Shown here piece by piece: positions 25,459 to 33,608 of a stretch of 35,013 nt of DNA. The notes below the pieces were generated by a model. It did not search any database and had not been told where the DNA came from. It was given only the letters and a program-made list of their open reading frames with translations. Origin of the DNA: Bacteroides sp. (lineage in GTDB: Bacteria; Bacteroidota; Bacteroidia; Bacteroidales; Bacteroidaceae); contig NZ_JASLER010000075.1 in assembly GCF_030151085.1 (NCBI RefSeq), positions 1 through 35,013 on the forward strand. Direction: 5' to 3'. The translations under genes were made by a program, and so were the position numbers. How positions within the stretch are numbered: position 1 is the first letter of the stretch; each line of letters starts with the position of its first letter.

Positions 25459-26586
25459 TTATTGATATAAGTTCGCATCTGCTGCGAACAAGGTTTTAGG
25501 GTTGTTATAGAATTCAACAAAATCTGCTGCCGAAGTTTGTCCCGGGTAAGGGGCATAGAAATGAGTTACCCGCTCACGAGCATTGCGCCATACCAGCACA
25601 TATGCTACCGGATATTTCTCTATGGCAGGAAGCAAAGTACCTGTCCACCATTTTGCGTCGGGTATACCTTCGTAGCCTGTTTCGGTAATAGCGATCACCT
25701 TATCATGTGATTTGCCAATACTATCTACTATAGCCAATGATTTATCTAGTCCGGCAATGTAAGAATCGCGGTCGTTCTGGTAAGTATCAAAACCAATAAG
25801 GTCAATTATATCATCACCGGGATATCTTTTGAGGTATTGTGCGGTATCTTTCGGCTCTGACCCGGGTGAGTAAGCATAAAGGGCATTGTCCACTCCGTGT
25901 GTACGAAGACTATCTACCGTCATTCGCCAAAGTGTCTTATATTCATCGGGAGTACAAAGTTTCTCACCCCACCAGAACCAGCTTCCTGTATGCTCATGCC
26001 ACGGGCGGAAAAGTATAGGAACTTTCACTCCGTCTGCCACTTTCAAAGAGTTCAGGAAATCGGCAACTTTACCCAACCAACCGGAGAATTTCTCATGATT
26101 CTCTCCACCGGGCAAGATGGACTTAACTACCGTAGTATCTGTCACATCCCATGAATCGCCTCCTGTCTTTGGGTTGCGTACATGCCAACTCAATGAAACC
26201 ATGCCGCCGCGCTGATACTGATTAATTATTTCTTTTCTTATTTTATCAAAAGGCACTTTATCCAGACTATCATCGCCCTTCAGTTCTATTTCGCCTAAAT
26301 CAAAACTGATTACTGCCGGATAATCGCCACATACGCTTTTAACATCCGAACGTCCTTCGTCGCCATCCCAACCAATGCCATATACGGTATCGTCATGATG
26401 TCCGAACATGATTCCTTTTGAGGAACTTTTCTTTAAATTGGTTAGTAGTTTCTCTGTTTCCTGTGTACGCACATAATTGGGCTCTTCAATTGTCTGCTGT
26501 TTTTTTGCTGAACTACAGGCAGACATCATACCTACCGCCAAGAGTGCTGTTAATAATCCTACTTTTTTCATATTCATGCTTTTCAT
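25459..26586 (-). CDS. GH26 beta-mannanase lipoprotein
   Basis: A 375-residue lipoprotein. The lipobox is MMSAC with lipidated Cys24. In-frame ATGs at 26577 and 26571 (MKKVGLL) are possible starts, and the last gives the most usual signal peptide. The catalytic acid/base is Glu198 in FRPWHEHTGSWFWWG and the nucleophile Glu302 in AITETGYEG, both typical GH26 positions. It cleaves beta-1,4-mannan, mostly to mannobiose in the homologous B. fragilis system. After the Cys come SSAKKQQ, not an acidic surface-export signal, so a periplasm-facing location is likelier than the cell surface. It is the first gene of the mannan operon, 108 bases downstream of the end of the six-gene operon. Confidence 0.95.
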   Translation of the reverse strand: MKSMNMKKVGLLTALLAVGMMSACSSAKKQQTIEEPNYVRTQETEKLLTNLKKSSSKGIMFGHHDDTVYGIGWDGDEGRSDVKSVCGDYPAVISFDLGEIELKGDDSLDKVPFDKIRKEIINQYQRGGMVSLSWHVRNPKTGGDSWDVTDTTVVKSILPGGENHEKFSGWLGKVADFLNSLKVADGVKVPILFRPWHEHTGSWFWWGEKLCTPDEYKTLWRMTVDSLRTHGVDNALYAYSPGSEPKDTAQYLKRYPGDDIIDLIGFDTYQNDRDSYIAGLDKSLAIVDSIGKSHDKVIAITETGYEGIPDAKWWTGTLLPAIEKYPVAYVLVWRNARERVTHFYAPYPGQTSAADFVEFYNNPKTLFAADANLYQ

Positions 26587-26616
26587 TAATGGTATTGGTT
26601 ACATAAAATCTTAACG

Positions 26617-26624
26617 CAAAGATA
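26617..26624 (-). promoter_or_regulatory. -7 promoter element for the mannan operon
   Basis: The minus strand reads TATCTTTG, matching TAnnTTTG, placed about 30-38 bases before the GH26 starts. A TTG at 26 bases upstream is too far to be a normal -33 box, so an activator may be needed. Confidence rests on the single element and its place in a 108-base gap. Confidence 0.5.
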
Positions 26625-26694
26625 GCGGATTGCTCTAAGCGATAATGATACAATTTTATCCCTTTACAGTATTAATAAGCAGAATATAAAAAAC

Positions 26695-28158
26695 TTATTG
26701 CCGTACTTTCACTTGAATGCGCTTGTCTGATACAATTCCACGCTCCACTTTACGACGTTCCAGCTCTACTGGCATATTCGTAAACTCAGGTACATTATAA
26801 GAATAAATTGAACGATCATAATATTCCCATGGGTTTTCCTGAGGTAACAGGAAGGGCTTACTTACCCGACCATCTTCATCTATACATGCCAGATACAGAC
26901 GTGTATAGAGCCCATCTCCACGACGGCTACTAAATACAAACCAACGTGAATTACTGCTCCAATTATGAAAACTCTCCGTATCTTCACTATTCACTTCTTC
27001 TATAGGACGCTTCGTGCCATCCTGCAAATTTAGCAACCAAAGGTCAGCTTCTTTGTGCCAAATGGAAAAGTTACCATAATCTGATAAAGTGTACATGATA
27101 TATTTTCCGTCATACGAAGGTCGTGGAAAAGAAATACTTTTCTTCATCGCCGCTGCATGTATCAATGTATCCACCCGATCACCAAAGGTTCCATGTTCCG
27201 GGTTGAAATCAATGCTACACAGATTGTAGCGAATTTCTTTATAAGCCTCCGGAATTGGTTTGGCTTCTGCTGAACAGAAGTACAGTTTACGTCCGTCCGA
27301 TGAAAATACAGGAAAAGTTTCGAATACTTCTTTCTTTTGTAATAGTGGGGAAAGCAACAGTTCATGAGTTTCCGGATGGTAGACTACCACATCCGACGCA
27401 AGATCCAGCACTTCAACTCGTTCATCCTTTACCGCATGGAAGGATTGCCGTGTATTGTTCACAGAATAAGCAATGTATTTCCCGCTAGGATGCCAGTAAG
27501 GATACACACAAGCAGAAAGAATAGAGTCAGCTTTCGTATCCAGCAATTCACACTCACCTTCTATCTGCATCAAGGTTGCGCCATGTTGTCCACGGATGTG
27601 TATACTCATGTGATCCGGGTTGGTTTTATTGAAAGCATGGCAGTTCAGGCACATACCCGGCACCATTGTATTCTCCAGTAATGGTCGTTCTTCAAAAGTC
27701 GAAAGATCTCGTTCATAAATACCCATTTTACTATATACTTCAAAACCGGGAGCTATCTTCCGATATACTACCCCATAGTCTATAGGATAGGAACTGACAT
27801 ACATCGGGAAAGGGCGATATTGTTTCCACTTTCCCTCTTTCTTAATGCACACGGTAAACATAAGACTATCGCCTTGATTCTCTTTCAAAAGGCTTTGCCA
27901 CTCGTCTTGCGGAAATAATACTATTTTATCATTAACATGCACTTCACCGGATTTTCCTCCGGTCACCGTTACATCTACACGTTCGTACTCTCCATCCAGG
28001 CAACTAAAGTTCATCGGAGCAATAGTAGCAGGTATCGTCACTCCAACATAATCGGGATAAATAGGAGGACATTCGTCTACCATCTCCGGCGAAATTACCG
28101 AACTGTTACAAGCTACCAACCACCAGCTTATCAATATATAAAATATAACCTTTCTCAT
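26695..28158 (-). CDS. Beta-propeller (PD40/TolB-like) lipoprotein with one c-type haem motif, copy B
   Basis: A 487-residue lipoprotein with lipobox LVAC (Cys17) and an N-terminal beta domain (about 30-125). Then comes the haem-attachment motif CLNCH (Cys170, Cys173, His174) with His187 in IHIRG thirteen residues on, a possible second axial ligand. From about 210 onwards, blades of a propeller are visible (YWHPSGKYIAYSV, FPVFSSDGRKLYFCS, PRPSYDGKYIMYTL, NWSSNSRWFVFSS). It is a close relative of the protein at 29967-31427, with the same order of parts. It is the last gene of the six-gene operon, 8 bases after the DUF6057 gene. Haem attachment is predicted, not shown. The fold suggests a periplasmic redox or sensor/scaffold protein; its function is unknown. 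Confidence 0.85.
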   Translation of the reverse strand: MRKVIFYILISWWLVACNSSVISPEMVDECPPIYPDYVGVTIPATIAPMNFSCLDGEYERVDVTVTGGKSGEVHVNDKIVLFPQDEWQSLLKENQGDSLMFTVCIKKEGKWKQYRPFPMYVSSYPIDYGVVYRKIAPGFEVYSKMGIYERDLSTFEERPLLENTMVPGMCLNCHAFNKTNPDHMSIHIRGQHGATLMQIEGECELLDTKADSILSACVYPYWHPSGKYIAYSVNNTRQSFHAVKDERVEVLDLASDVVVYHPETHELLLSPLLQKKEVFETFPVFSSDGRKLYFCSAEAKPIPEAYKEIRYNLCSIDFNPEHGTFGDRVDTLIHAAAMKKSISFPRPSYDGKYIMYTLSDYGNFSIWHKEADLWLLNLQDGTKRPIEEVNSEDTESFHNWSSNSRWFVFSSRRGDGLYTRLYLACIDEDGRVSKPFLLPQENPWEYYDRSIYSYNVPEFTNMPVELERRKVERGIVSDKRIQVKVRQ

Positions 28159-28166
28159 CTTCCTGC

Positions 28167-29963
28167 TTATTGTTTAAATAACAAATAATACCAATATGTA
28201 CCACCATAACGTTGTTGTAAGAATTGCTGTGCATTCTGCTGAGATGTATAAATCCGTGCAAAGTCCGTAACCTCTCTCATTATCTCCGGCGAAATACTCC
28301 AAGGTATACCTTCAAACGATTTATGTTTCTGCGTCCACATGTATACCAATGCTTCCTGATAACTACGGGGGATGTGATCATAACCCGCATCTTTACCTAA
28401 TGGATAGTATTTCATAAAGCGTTCCAAATCACGTTGCTGCATTACATAACCTAACAAATATTCAAATGCCATCCGGTTCTGATGGTTGCTCATATATAGC
28501 AATCCCAACATCATATCTATTTCGCGGTTACTGAATAAGAAATCTTCTTTATAGCATAACTGCCTCAACCGCCCCCATTCCTTATGGGCATTAATTTTAT
28601 CTTCGTTATATAAATAAGTCATGGCATCTTCCGCCCAATCTTTATAAAACATTGTTTTTCTCAATGCACGCAAGTATTTGGCAGCAACCTCGTATTGCCC
28701 GTTTATCAGATTTGTTTCTGCAAGGCGCTGGTAGCAACGAGCACTTTTACGGAAATTGGGTAGCGACTCCATTGCCTCGAAGGTAAAACGTTCTGCCGTA
28801 TTTATCATGCCCAAATAATAATATGCTTCACTCGCCGGCAAAGGAGAAGTAAAATCGCGCTGAAATTCCGGTAATAAGCCTTCTGTTCCATTTTGATAAA
28901 ACTCAAACATCCGGTCGCCCAGCTGCCCCGTCATGCCCAAAGCCAAATTCTGACAAGTAACGCTAAACGGTGAAGCTGGTGATTTCCGCTCTGCTTTCTT
29001 TATGATCTCCACCCATTGTTTGTTGCGCACCAAGCGATCATAATCCATCGCCTCCTCTTTGTTCATATCACAACTTGCAGTTATGAAGTAATATCCACCA
29101 CAAGCTATAACGACCACTTGCAAAACTCCGCATAAGAAAACTTTCTTCTTTGGCTTCGGGAAGGCTGCTGCTATAAAAGGTAAAATAACCAACAATAAGG
29201 CTATGATTACCTCCATCCAAGGAATTGCTGCCGGAAAACGATAATAACCAATTCCACCCATCAAGCGATAAAGTGGATATTGCGCCCACAAGCTTGACAA
29301 TAAAGGACAAGCTATCCCTAATATAGCTACTCCAAAGAACATGGATGCAGCACCAAAAAAATTGCGTTGCTTGATGCAATTCAAGAGTTCACGAACTATC
29401 ACCCAGCCCATGAAAATGAAATGTACAGCCCCGGCTATCCAATACAAGAGCGGAAGGACAATTATGATAAAAACTGCCCGTTCCCACTTATCTTTCAGAT
29501 TGGTATAGGCACAAGCAGCTAATAACACCAACAATAAAGAAACAACAAATGCCAACATAGCATTCTCATCACACATAAAATGCCACAAAAAGACTGAAGG
29601 CAAGAAACTCAAAGGATAATAAATATCAGCTGTCTTCTGTGCTTTCATTAATTTCCAGATCAAAAGCTGTAATGCTACAATCAATATAGCCAATATAAAA
29701 GCTCCAGTGGATGCTGAGTGGTAGAACTGCGTTAAATATTCTGCAATATATTCCGCCACTCCACCGGGAATAGCCACGCGCTCCCACCAATAATCTGCAT
29801 CAAACAAGAATAGTTGGAACTGTTCCTGATAGGAAAGATGAGCCGAGTAAGTATTTCCCCAAAAGAGAAGTACAGTCAAATAAAAAGCGAGCGTCAAGCC
29901 TAGCTTCCATTTATCTTGCAAAACAGTAAAAAACTTATTACTCATAACTTGTAACTTTATCAA
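28167..29963 (-). CDS. DUF6057-type membrane protein with TPR-like C-terminal half, copy B
   Basis: A 598-residue protein. The ATG at 29945 (MSNKFFTVLQDKW) is a likely alternative start. The first 280 residues contain about eight hydrophobic helices (LTLAFYLTVLLFWG, GAFILAILIVALQLLIW, VFIIIVLPLLYWIAG, VIIALLLVILPFIAAAF and others). The rest is helical with repeat-like pairs resembling tetratricopeptide units (SEAYYYLGMINTAER, RCYQRLAETNLINGQYEVAAKYL, MMLGLLYMSNHQNRMAFEYLL). It is a diverged paralogue of the protein at 31424-33001, sharing EQ(F/I)QLFLF, LTQF, NLING, AAKYLR/AMKYLR and the ending YG(G/K)TYW. It sits 3 bases after the copy A propeller gene and 8 before copy B. Its function is unknown; pairing with the haem propeller suggests a physical partnership. 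Confidence 0.85.
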   Translation of the reverse strand: MIKLQVMSNKFFTVLQDKWKLGLTLAFYLTVLLFWGNTYSAHLSYQEQFQLFLFDADYWWERVAIPGGVAEYIAEYLTQFYHSASTGAFILAILIVALQLLIWKLMKAQKTADIYYPLSFLPSVFLWHFMCDENAMLAFVVSLLLVLLAACAYTNLKDKWERAVFIIIVLPLLYWIAGAVHFIFMGWVIVRELLNCIKQRNFFGAASMFFGVAILGIACPLLSSLWAQYPLYRLMGGIGYYRFPAAIPWMEVIIALLLVILPFIAAAFPKPKKKVFLCGVLQVVVIACGGYYFITASCDMNKEEAMDYDRLVRNKQWVEIIKKAERKSPASPFSVTCQNLALGMTGQLGDRMFEFYQNGTEGLLPEFQRDFTSPLPASEAYYYLGMINTAERFTFEAMESLPNFRKSARCYQRLAETNLINGQYEVAAKYLRALRKTMFYKDWAEDAMTYLYNEDKINAHKEWGRLRQLCYKEDFLFSNREIDMMLGLLYMSNHQNRMAFEYLLGYVMQQRDLERFMKYYPLGKDAGYDHIPRSYQEALVYMWTQKHKSFEGIPWSISPEIMREVTDFARIYTSQQNAQQFLQQRYGGTYWYYLLFKQ

Positions 29964-29966
29964 ATA

Positions 29967-31427
29967 CTATTTAAAACTTTCTGCCTTCAACTGCCGGTTT
30001 ATTCGTTCAATGGTGCTTGCATCAAATGGAACGGAAGTTGCCGACAGATCGGGTATATTATAAGATTTCAACGTTAAATCATCTATTTCCGGATCCGATT
30101 GAGGTAGCACAAAAGGTTTGTGGGCATTGCCCCCGGCATCCAAATAAGCAAAATAAATCCGACCATATTGTCCGTCTCCCCGCTTACTGGCAAAAGAGAA
30201 CCAACGACTGCCTGAGGACCAACTATGATAAGTGTCCGAACGATTGGAGTTCACCGCTTCCAAATGATTAATAGCTCCTGTCTGCAAATCCAGCAATTGA
30301 AGTTCCGTCTCCCGATGCCAGATAGGAAATGTTCCGTAGTCGGCTACGGTATATAGCAAATAGCGACCATCCGGCGAAACCTTAGGATGACAAACGGACC
30401 CTTTCATCGATTGCGCATTCCAAAGGGTATCTATACGATCTCCCCATGTACCGTGATCTGCATCAAAAGCAATGCGGCAAAGTGAATAGCGCAGTTGCTT
30501 CACGCTATCAGGCAAAGTAACTAATGGAGCAGAGCAAAAATAAACCCATTTACCATCGGCAGAAAAAGTTGGAAAAGTCTCCAGCATGGTAGAGTCTGAC
30601 GTTAAAGGAGAAATAATCATGCGATTTTCATCAAAATCGGCTATTGCTAAATCAGAAGCAGTATCATAAACTTCTAAACGGCGGTTACCTTCTGCATGAA
30701 AAGCAGGAATAATAATATTGGAAGAAAAGACGCCAAAGCGTCCGCTTGGATGAAAATCACCATATACAGCCGCAGATATCATCTGTTCGTTTTTCAAAGT
30801 TAACTTGCGTAATTCTCCATTGCGATTCAATATAGTACCTCCACCGTCACCACGAAGATGGAACATAGAGAGATTACCACTGTTACTACCATGCACATGG
30901 CAGTTCATGCACTTACCATCCGCCAGACTATTATCTGCCAACACACGCTCGTCAAAGTTTTCTATACAACGTTCACGTATCTGCAAAGCATTCCAGACTT
31001 CATATCCGGGTTCTATCAAACGATAACTGACGTATGCATCAAGACGATCCGGAACCACATGCCAAGTAAAGGAAGGGTAACGCAACCATTGTCCACCTAT
31101 ATGCGCAGTAACCGTTATTTGCAGTTCGTGCCCTTTCGTTGCTTCCAGCAGTGTGTGCCAAGGTGTTAAAGGGAAAATTATTTTATTACCACGTGCATTT
31201 ATTTGCAAACTGTCCGATGGGCCTTTCACAATAACAGACACCGCATCTACCCCTTCATTACGAAGCAAGAAGTTCAAAGGAGCTATATTGCAAGGAATCG
31301 TTACATCTTGATACTCCGGATAAAGTTCAAGCGGATGTTCTGCCGACTTTACGGATTCAGGATGAGGTATACATGCTTGCAAGCAGCACACTAATCCGGT
31401 AATAATTATCGCATAGAATGTTCTCAT
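29967..31427 (-). CDS. Beta-propeller (PD40/TolB-like) lipoprotein with one c-type haem motif, copy A
   Basis: A 486-residue lipoprotein with lipobox LQAC (Cys19). The haem motif is CMNCH (Cys173, Cys176, His177), with His190 in FHLRG again thirteen residues later. Propeller blades are evident (FHPSGRFGVFSSN, FPTFSADGKWVYFCS, PKVSPDGRYLLYTV, SWSSGSRWFSFAS). Copy A and copy B align along their whole length; matched landmarks include YPDYVGVTIP / YPEYQDVTIP, GTFGDR / GTWGDR and DYG(N/T)F(S/P)IWH. Its ATG overlaps the stop of DUF6057 copy A by 4 bases, suggesting coupled translation. Residues after the Cys (IPHPES) lack an acidic surface-export signal, so it probably faces the periplasm. Confidence 0.85.
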   Translation of the reverse strand: MRTFYAIIITGLVCCLQACIPHPESVKSAEHPLELYPEYQDVTIPCNIAPLNFLLRNEGVDAVSVIVKGPSDSLQINARGNKIIFPLTPWHTLLEATKGHELQITVTAHIGGQWLRYPSFTWHVVPDRLDAYVSYRLIEPGYEVWNALQIRERCIENFDERVLADNSLADGKCMNCHVHGSNSGNLSMFHLRGDGGGTILNRNGELRKLTLKNEQMISAAVYGDFHPSGRFGVFSSNIIIPAFHAEGNRRLEVYDTASDLAIADFDENRMIISPLTSDSTMLETFPTFSADGKWVYFCSAPLVTLPDSVKQLRYSLCRIAFDADHGTWGDRIDTLWNAQSMKGSVCHPKVSPDGRYLLYTVADYGTFPIWHRETELQLLDLQTGAINHLEAVNSNRSDTYHSWSSGSRWFSFASKRGDGQYGRIYFAYLDAGGNAHKPFVLPQSDPEIDDLTLKSYNIPDLSATSVPFDASTIERINRQLKAESFK

Positions 31428-33001
31428 TGCTTCATCGTTGCATAATGGAAATAGAACCAGTAAGTTTTTCCATACTTTGCCTGCAAGGCTGTACCATCTC
31501 CATCACCAGCTTCATATAGTTTAGAATATTCGTTAAATTCATCCAGTATCTGGGGAGCAATCCGCCATTTTTTTACCTCGTCAATCGGTGCTTTATTTCC
31601 GGCGAGATAGATTAGCAATCCTTCGGCATAAAGTCTGCATGGCACCTTATCAGCAGAAAACTCCTGATAATCTTTGGCAAAAGCACCAATATCCTTATTC
31701 AACAAATCATAGCAAAGAAGATAATCCAACGCAATTTCATTCTCCGAATGAGTACGTAGCAGGTGACGTAAGGAGAGCGATATATTACCTGAAATTCGCA
31801 AAGTATCTGTTGCAGGAAGTAGCTGCTGCTTACGTTCCAACCATTGGCAAACCTCAGGCGTTTGTTGTCCGGGAATACGTCGTTCGGTCCACTCCCGATA
31901 GCAGAGTGTCTTTTTCAAAAGACGTAAATATTTCATCGCAGCTGCCTCATCCCCATTAATCAAATTGATTTCGGCTAAACGCTTTATGGCTCGTGCACCT
32001 GTATGATTAGGAGAAAATATCATCCCCAATATGGTAGCATGTTCTGCCATCGTCATATCTCCCAACGTAAACCATAGTTCATTGGCAGCATAAATAGTGA
32101 TATAATTAGAAGTCGGTGCTACCGGAAGAAAGAGACCTAATGAAGCCGGCTGATAATATTCCATAAGCTTAAAAGGTAACTGTCCTCGTCGGGCATTCAA
32201 AAGATTATAATAGTACGTAGTGAATGAAGAATGCGGATCTTTCTCAGACAAAGTAGCCTGCACTCTATCTAAACGTCCGAAATACATTTCACAGTCAATG
32301 CGTAGCTGATACTCCCTTTCAAGATTAGGGGTATTATACCATAAGGTCGCAGGATAAGTATACGCTTGTGACCATGTAAATAAGCAAGAGCGTCGTACGA
32401 TAGCAGGCAACGCACAAGTTTCAGCGAGTAAAATGAACCAAATCCAAATATTTCTACGATTCAATAAGAAGACAGTTGTCAGCCAAATTCCACAACCAAA
32501 TAAATAGTAGCTGGCTGCTACGGAAATTAGTCCTACCGGAAGCGCTATCTTCCAAGATTTATGCATGTATTTGCAACAGCACAGAGCTATCACTCCACCT
32601 CCTATCAAAGCGAATGTAGCAGATAAAGGATAAGTGATTCCACATTGCCGCCCTACTTCCCATGCCACAGCCAGTATAGCCGGAAGCCATGCCCAACGGC
32701 CGATACAAGGAATGAACAATCGGAAAATAATGAATCCCCAAAGCAATAATACCAGTGACATTATCGCAGGACCAGCACCCTCGTAGTAAAAGAATTGAGT
32801 CAAGAAATCACCCATCAAACATGCCAATGCCGCAGGGTGTTCGAAATATTGGATCAACGTTTCAGAAGAAAACAAGAATAGCTGTATCTGTTCCCGGTGA
32901 AACAGATGATAGGGCAATATCTTAAAGAAAAACAAGAATAGTACCAAGGCACCAATTCCTACTACTCCCCATCCAATATATCTGCTATTGCAAGCTTTCA
33001 T
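31424..33001 (-). CDS. DUF6057-type membrane protein with TPR-like C-terminal half, copy A
   Basis: A 525-residue protein with about six to seven N-terminal transmembrane helices (VVGIGALVLFLFFFKILPYH, IMSLVLLLWGFIIFRLF, FALIGGGVIALCCC, GLISVAASYYLFGC and others), then a soluble helical half from about residue 230. The soluble half has TPR-like pairs (LWFTLGDMTMAEHATI, RAIKRLAEINLINGDEAAAMKYLRLLKKTL, IALDYLLCYDLLNKDI) and ends YGKTYWFYFHY. Its start overlaps the DUF4369 gene by 17 bases and its stop overlaps the propeller start by 4, so the three are translationally linked. Cys residues are frequent in the membrane part (CCCK, FGCGIW). No catalytic motif was recognised. Confidence 0.85.
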   Translation of the reverse strand: MKACNSRYIGWGVVGIGALVLFLFFFKILPYHLFHREQIQLFLFSSETLIQYFEHPAALACLMGDFLTQFFYYEGAGPAIMSLVLLLWGFIIFRLFIPCIGRWAWLPAILAVAWEVGRQCGITYPLSATFALIGGGVIALCCCKYMHKSWKIALPVGLISVAASYYLFGCGIWLTTVFLLNRRNIWIWFILLAETCALPAIVRRSCLFTWSQAYTYPATLWYNTPNLEREYQLRIDCEMYFGRLDRVQATLSEKDPHSSFTTYYYNLLNARRGQLPFKLMEYYQPASLGLFLPVAPTSNYITIYAANELWFTLGDMTMAEHATILGMIFSPNHTGARAIKRLAEINLINGDEAAAMKYLRLLKKTLCYREWTERRIPGQQTPEVCQWLERKQQLLPATDTLRISGNISLSLRHLLRTHSENEIALDYLLCYDLLNKDIGAFAKDYQEFSADKVPCRLYAEGLLIYLAGNKAPIDEVKKWRIAPQILDEFNEYSKLYEAGDGDGTALQAKYGKTYWFYFHYATMKQ

Positions 33002-33590
33002 CCAACTTTCTTTGTTGTTCTTCGGTCAACGAGTTATGTAACATCTTCTGCATAAACTTACCTAATGTATTACTTCCTTGTTTTTGCAGAAAGAGGAAGT
33101 CTCTCTCCTGTTCTTGTAATCTCAAAGTATCACCTAGTTGTACTAAGCGTAAAGAATCCGCGCCAACCGCAGTTTTCAGTCCTTTACGGATAAACAGATA
33201 AGCTGTTCGCTTTTTTTCCCGGTCTTCCTTCCAACTTTGTAGAGCTTCATTTTGTGGTGTACCAGTCACCGAACCAATGGAATCAGCCTTTACATGAATA
33301 GTTCCCGGTTCTGTTACTACCAGTAACTCTTGTATTCGTAGACGCAAGATATGGCGCAAGCGTAAAACTCTCATTTCTTCACCAGTTCCTTTGAAAGAGA
33401 AAGTGGCATTCGCTATTTTTACAGAGTCTACCCGTCCCGGTACATTCTGCATAGGAACAAGATATATCCATTCACCATCGTATTTCTCAGAAGGTAATGT
33501 TCCCTGAATTATATAACTTTGTTCCGAGTTCCTACATCCTGCCAAAAGAAGGCTAATTATACATAAAAACAAGAATCGTGTTTTCATCAT
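32985..33590 (-). CDS. Short DUF4369 lipoprotein
   Basis: A 201-residue lipoprotein. The signal peptide has lipobox LLAGC (Cys19, counting from MMKTRF), and the next ATG one codon on is equally possible. Residues about 25-115 match DUF4369 (YIIQGTLP, GEWIYLVP, DSVKIANATFSFKG, VVTEPGTIHVKAD). In most Bacteroides proteins this domain precedes a thioredoxin-like AhpC/TSA domain. Here it is followed only by a charged helical tail (about 120-201) with no CxxC. It starts 18 bases after the RidA-like gene and overlaps the DUF6057 gene by 17 bases. Likely periplasmic; function unknown. Confidence 0.8.
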   Translation of the reverse strand: MMKTRFLFLCIISLLLAGCRNSEQSYIIQGTLPSEKYDGEWIYLVPMQNVPGRVDSVKIANATFSFKGTGEEMRVLRLRHILRLRIQELLVVTEPGTIHVKADSIGSVTGTPQNEALQSWKEDREKKRTAYLFIRKGLKTAVGADSLRLVQLGDTLRLQEQERDFLFLQKQGSNTLGKFMQKMLHNSLTEEQQRKLDESLQ

Positions 33591-33608
33591 TTCAAATTAT
33601 CATATATA

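Noticed and set aside
21622..26586. Mannan cassette as a novel pathway
   Set aside because: The gene order GH26, GH130, GPH transporter, cellobiose 2-epimerase is the mannan route already described in B. fragilis, so it is annotated but not reported as new.
26660..26694. Possible terminator after the six-gene operon (AATAAG/CTTATT)
   Set aside because: Only a 6-bp A+T stem with a 14-base loop and no proper U-run after it. Not convincing.
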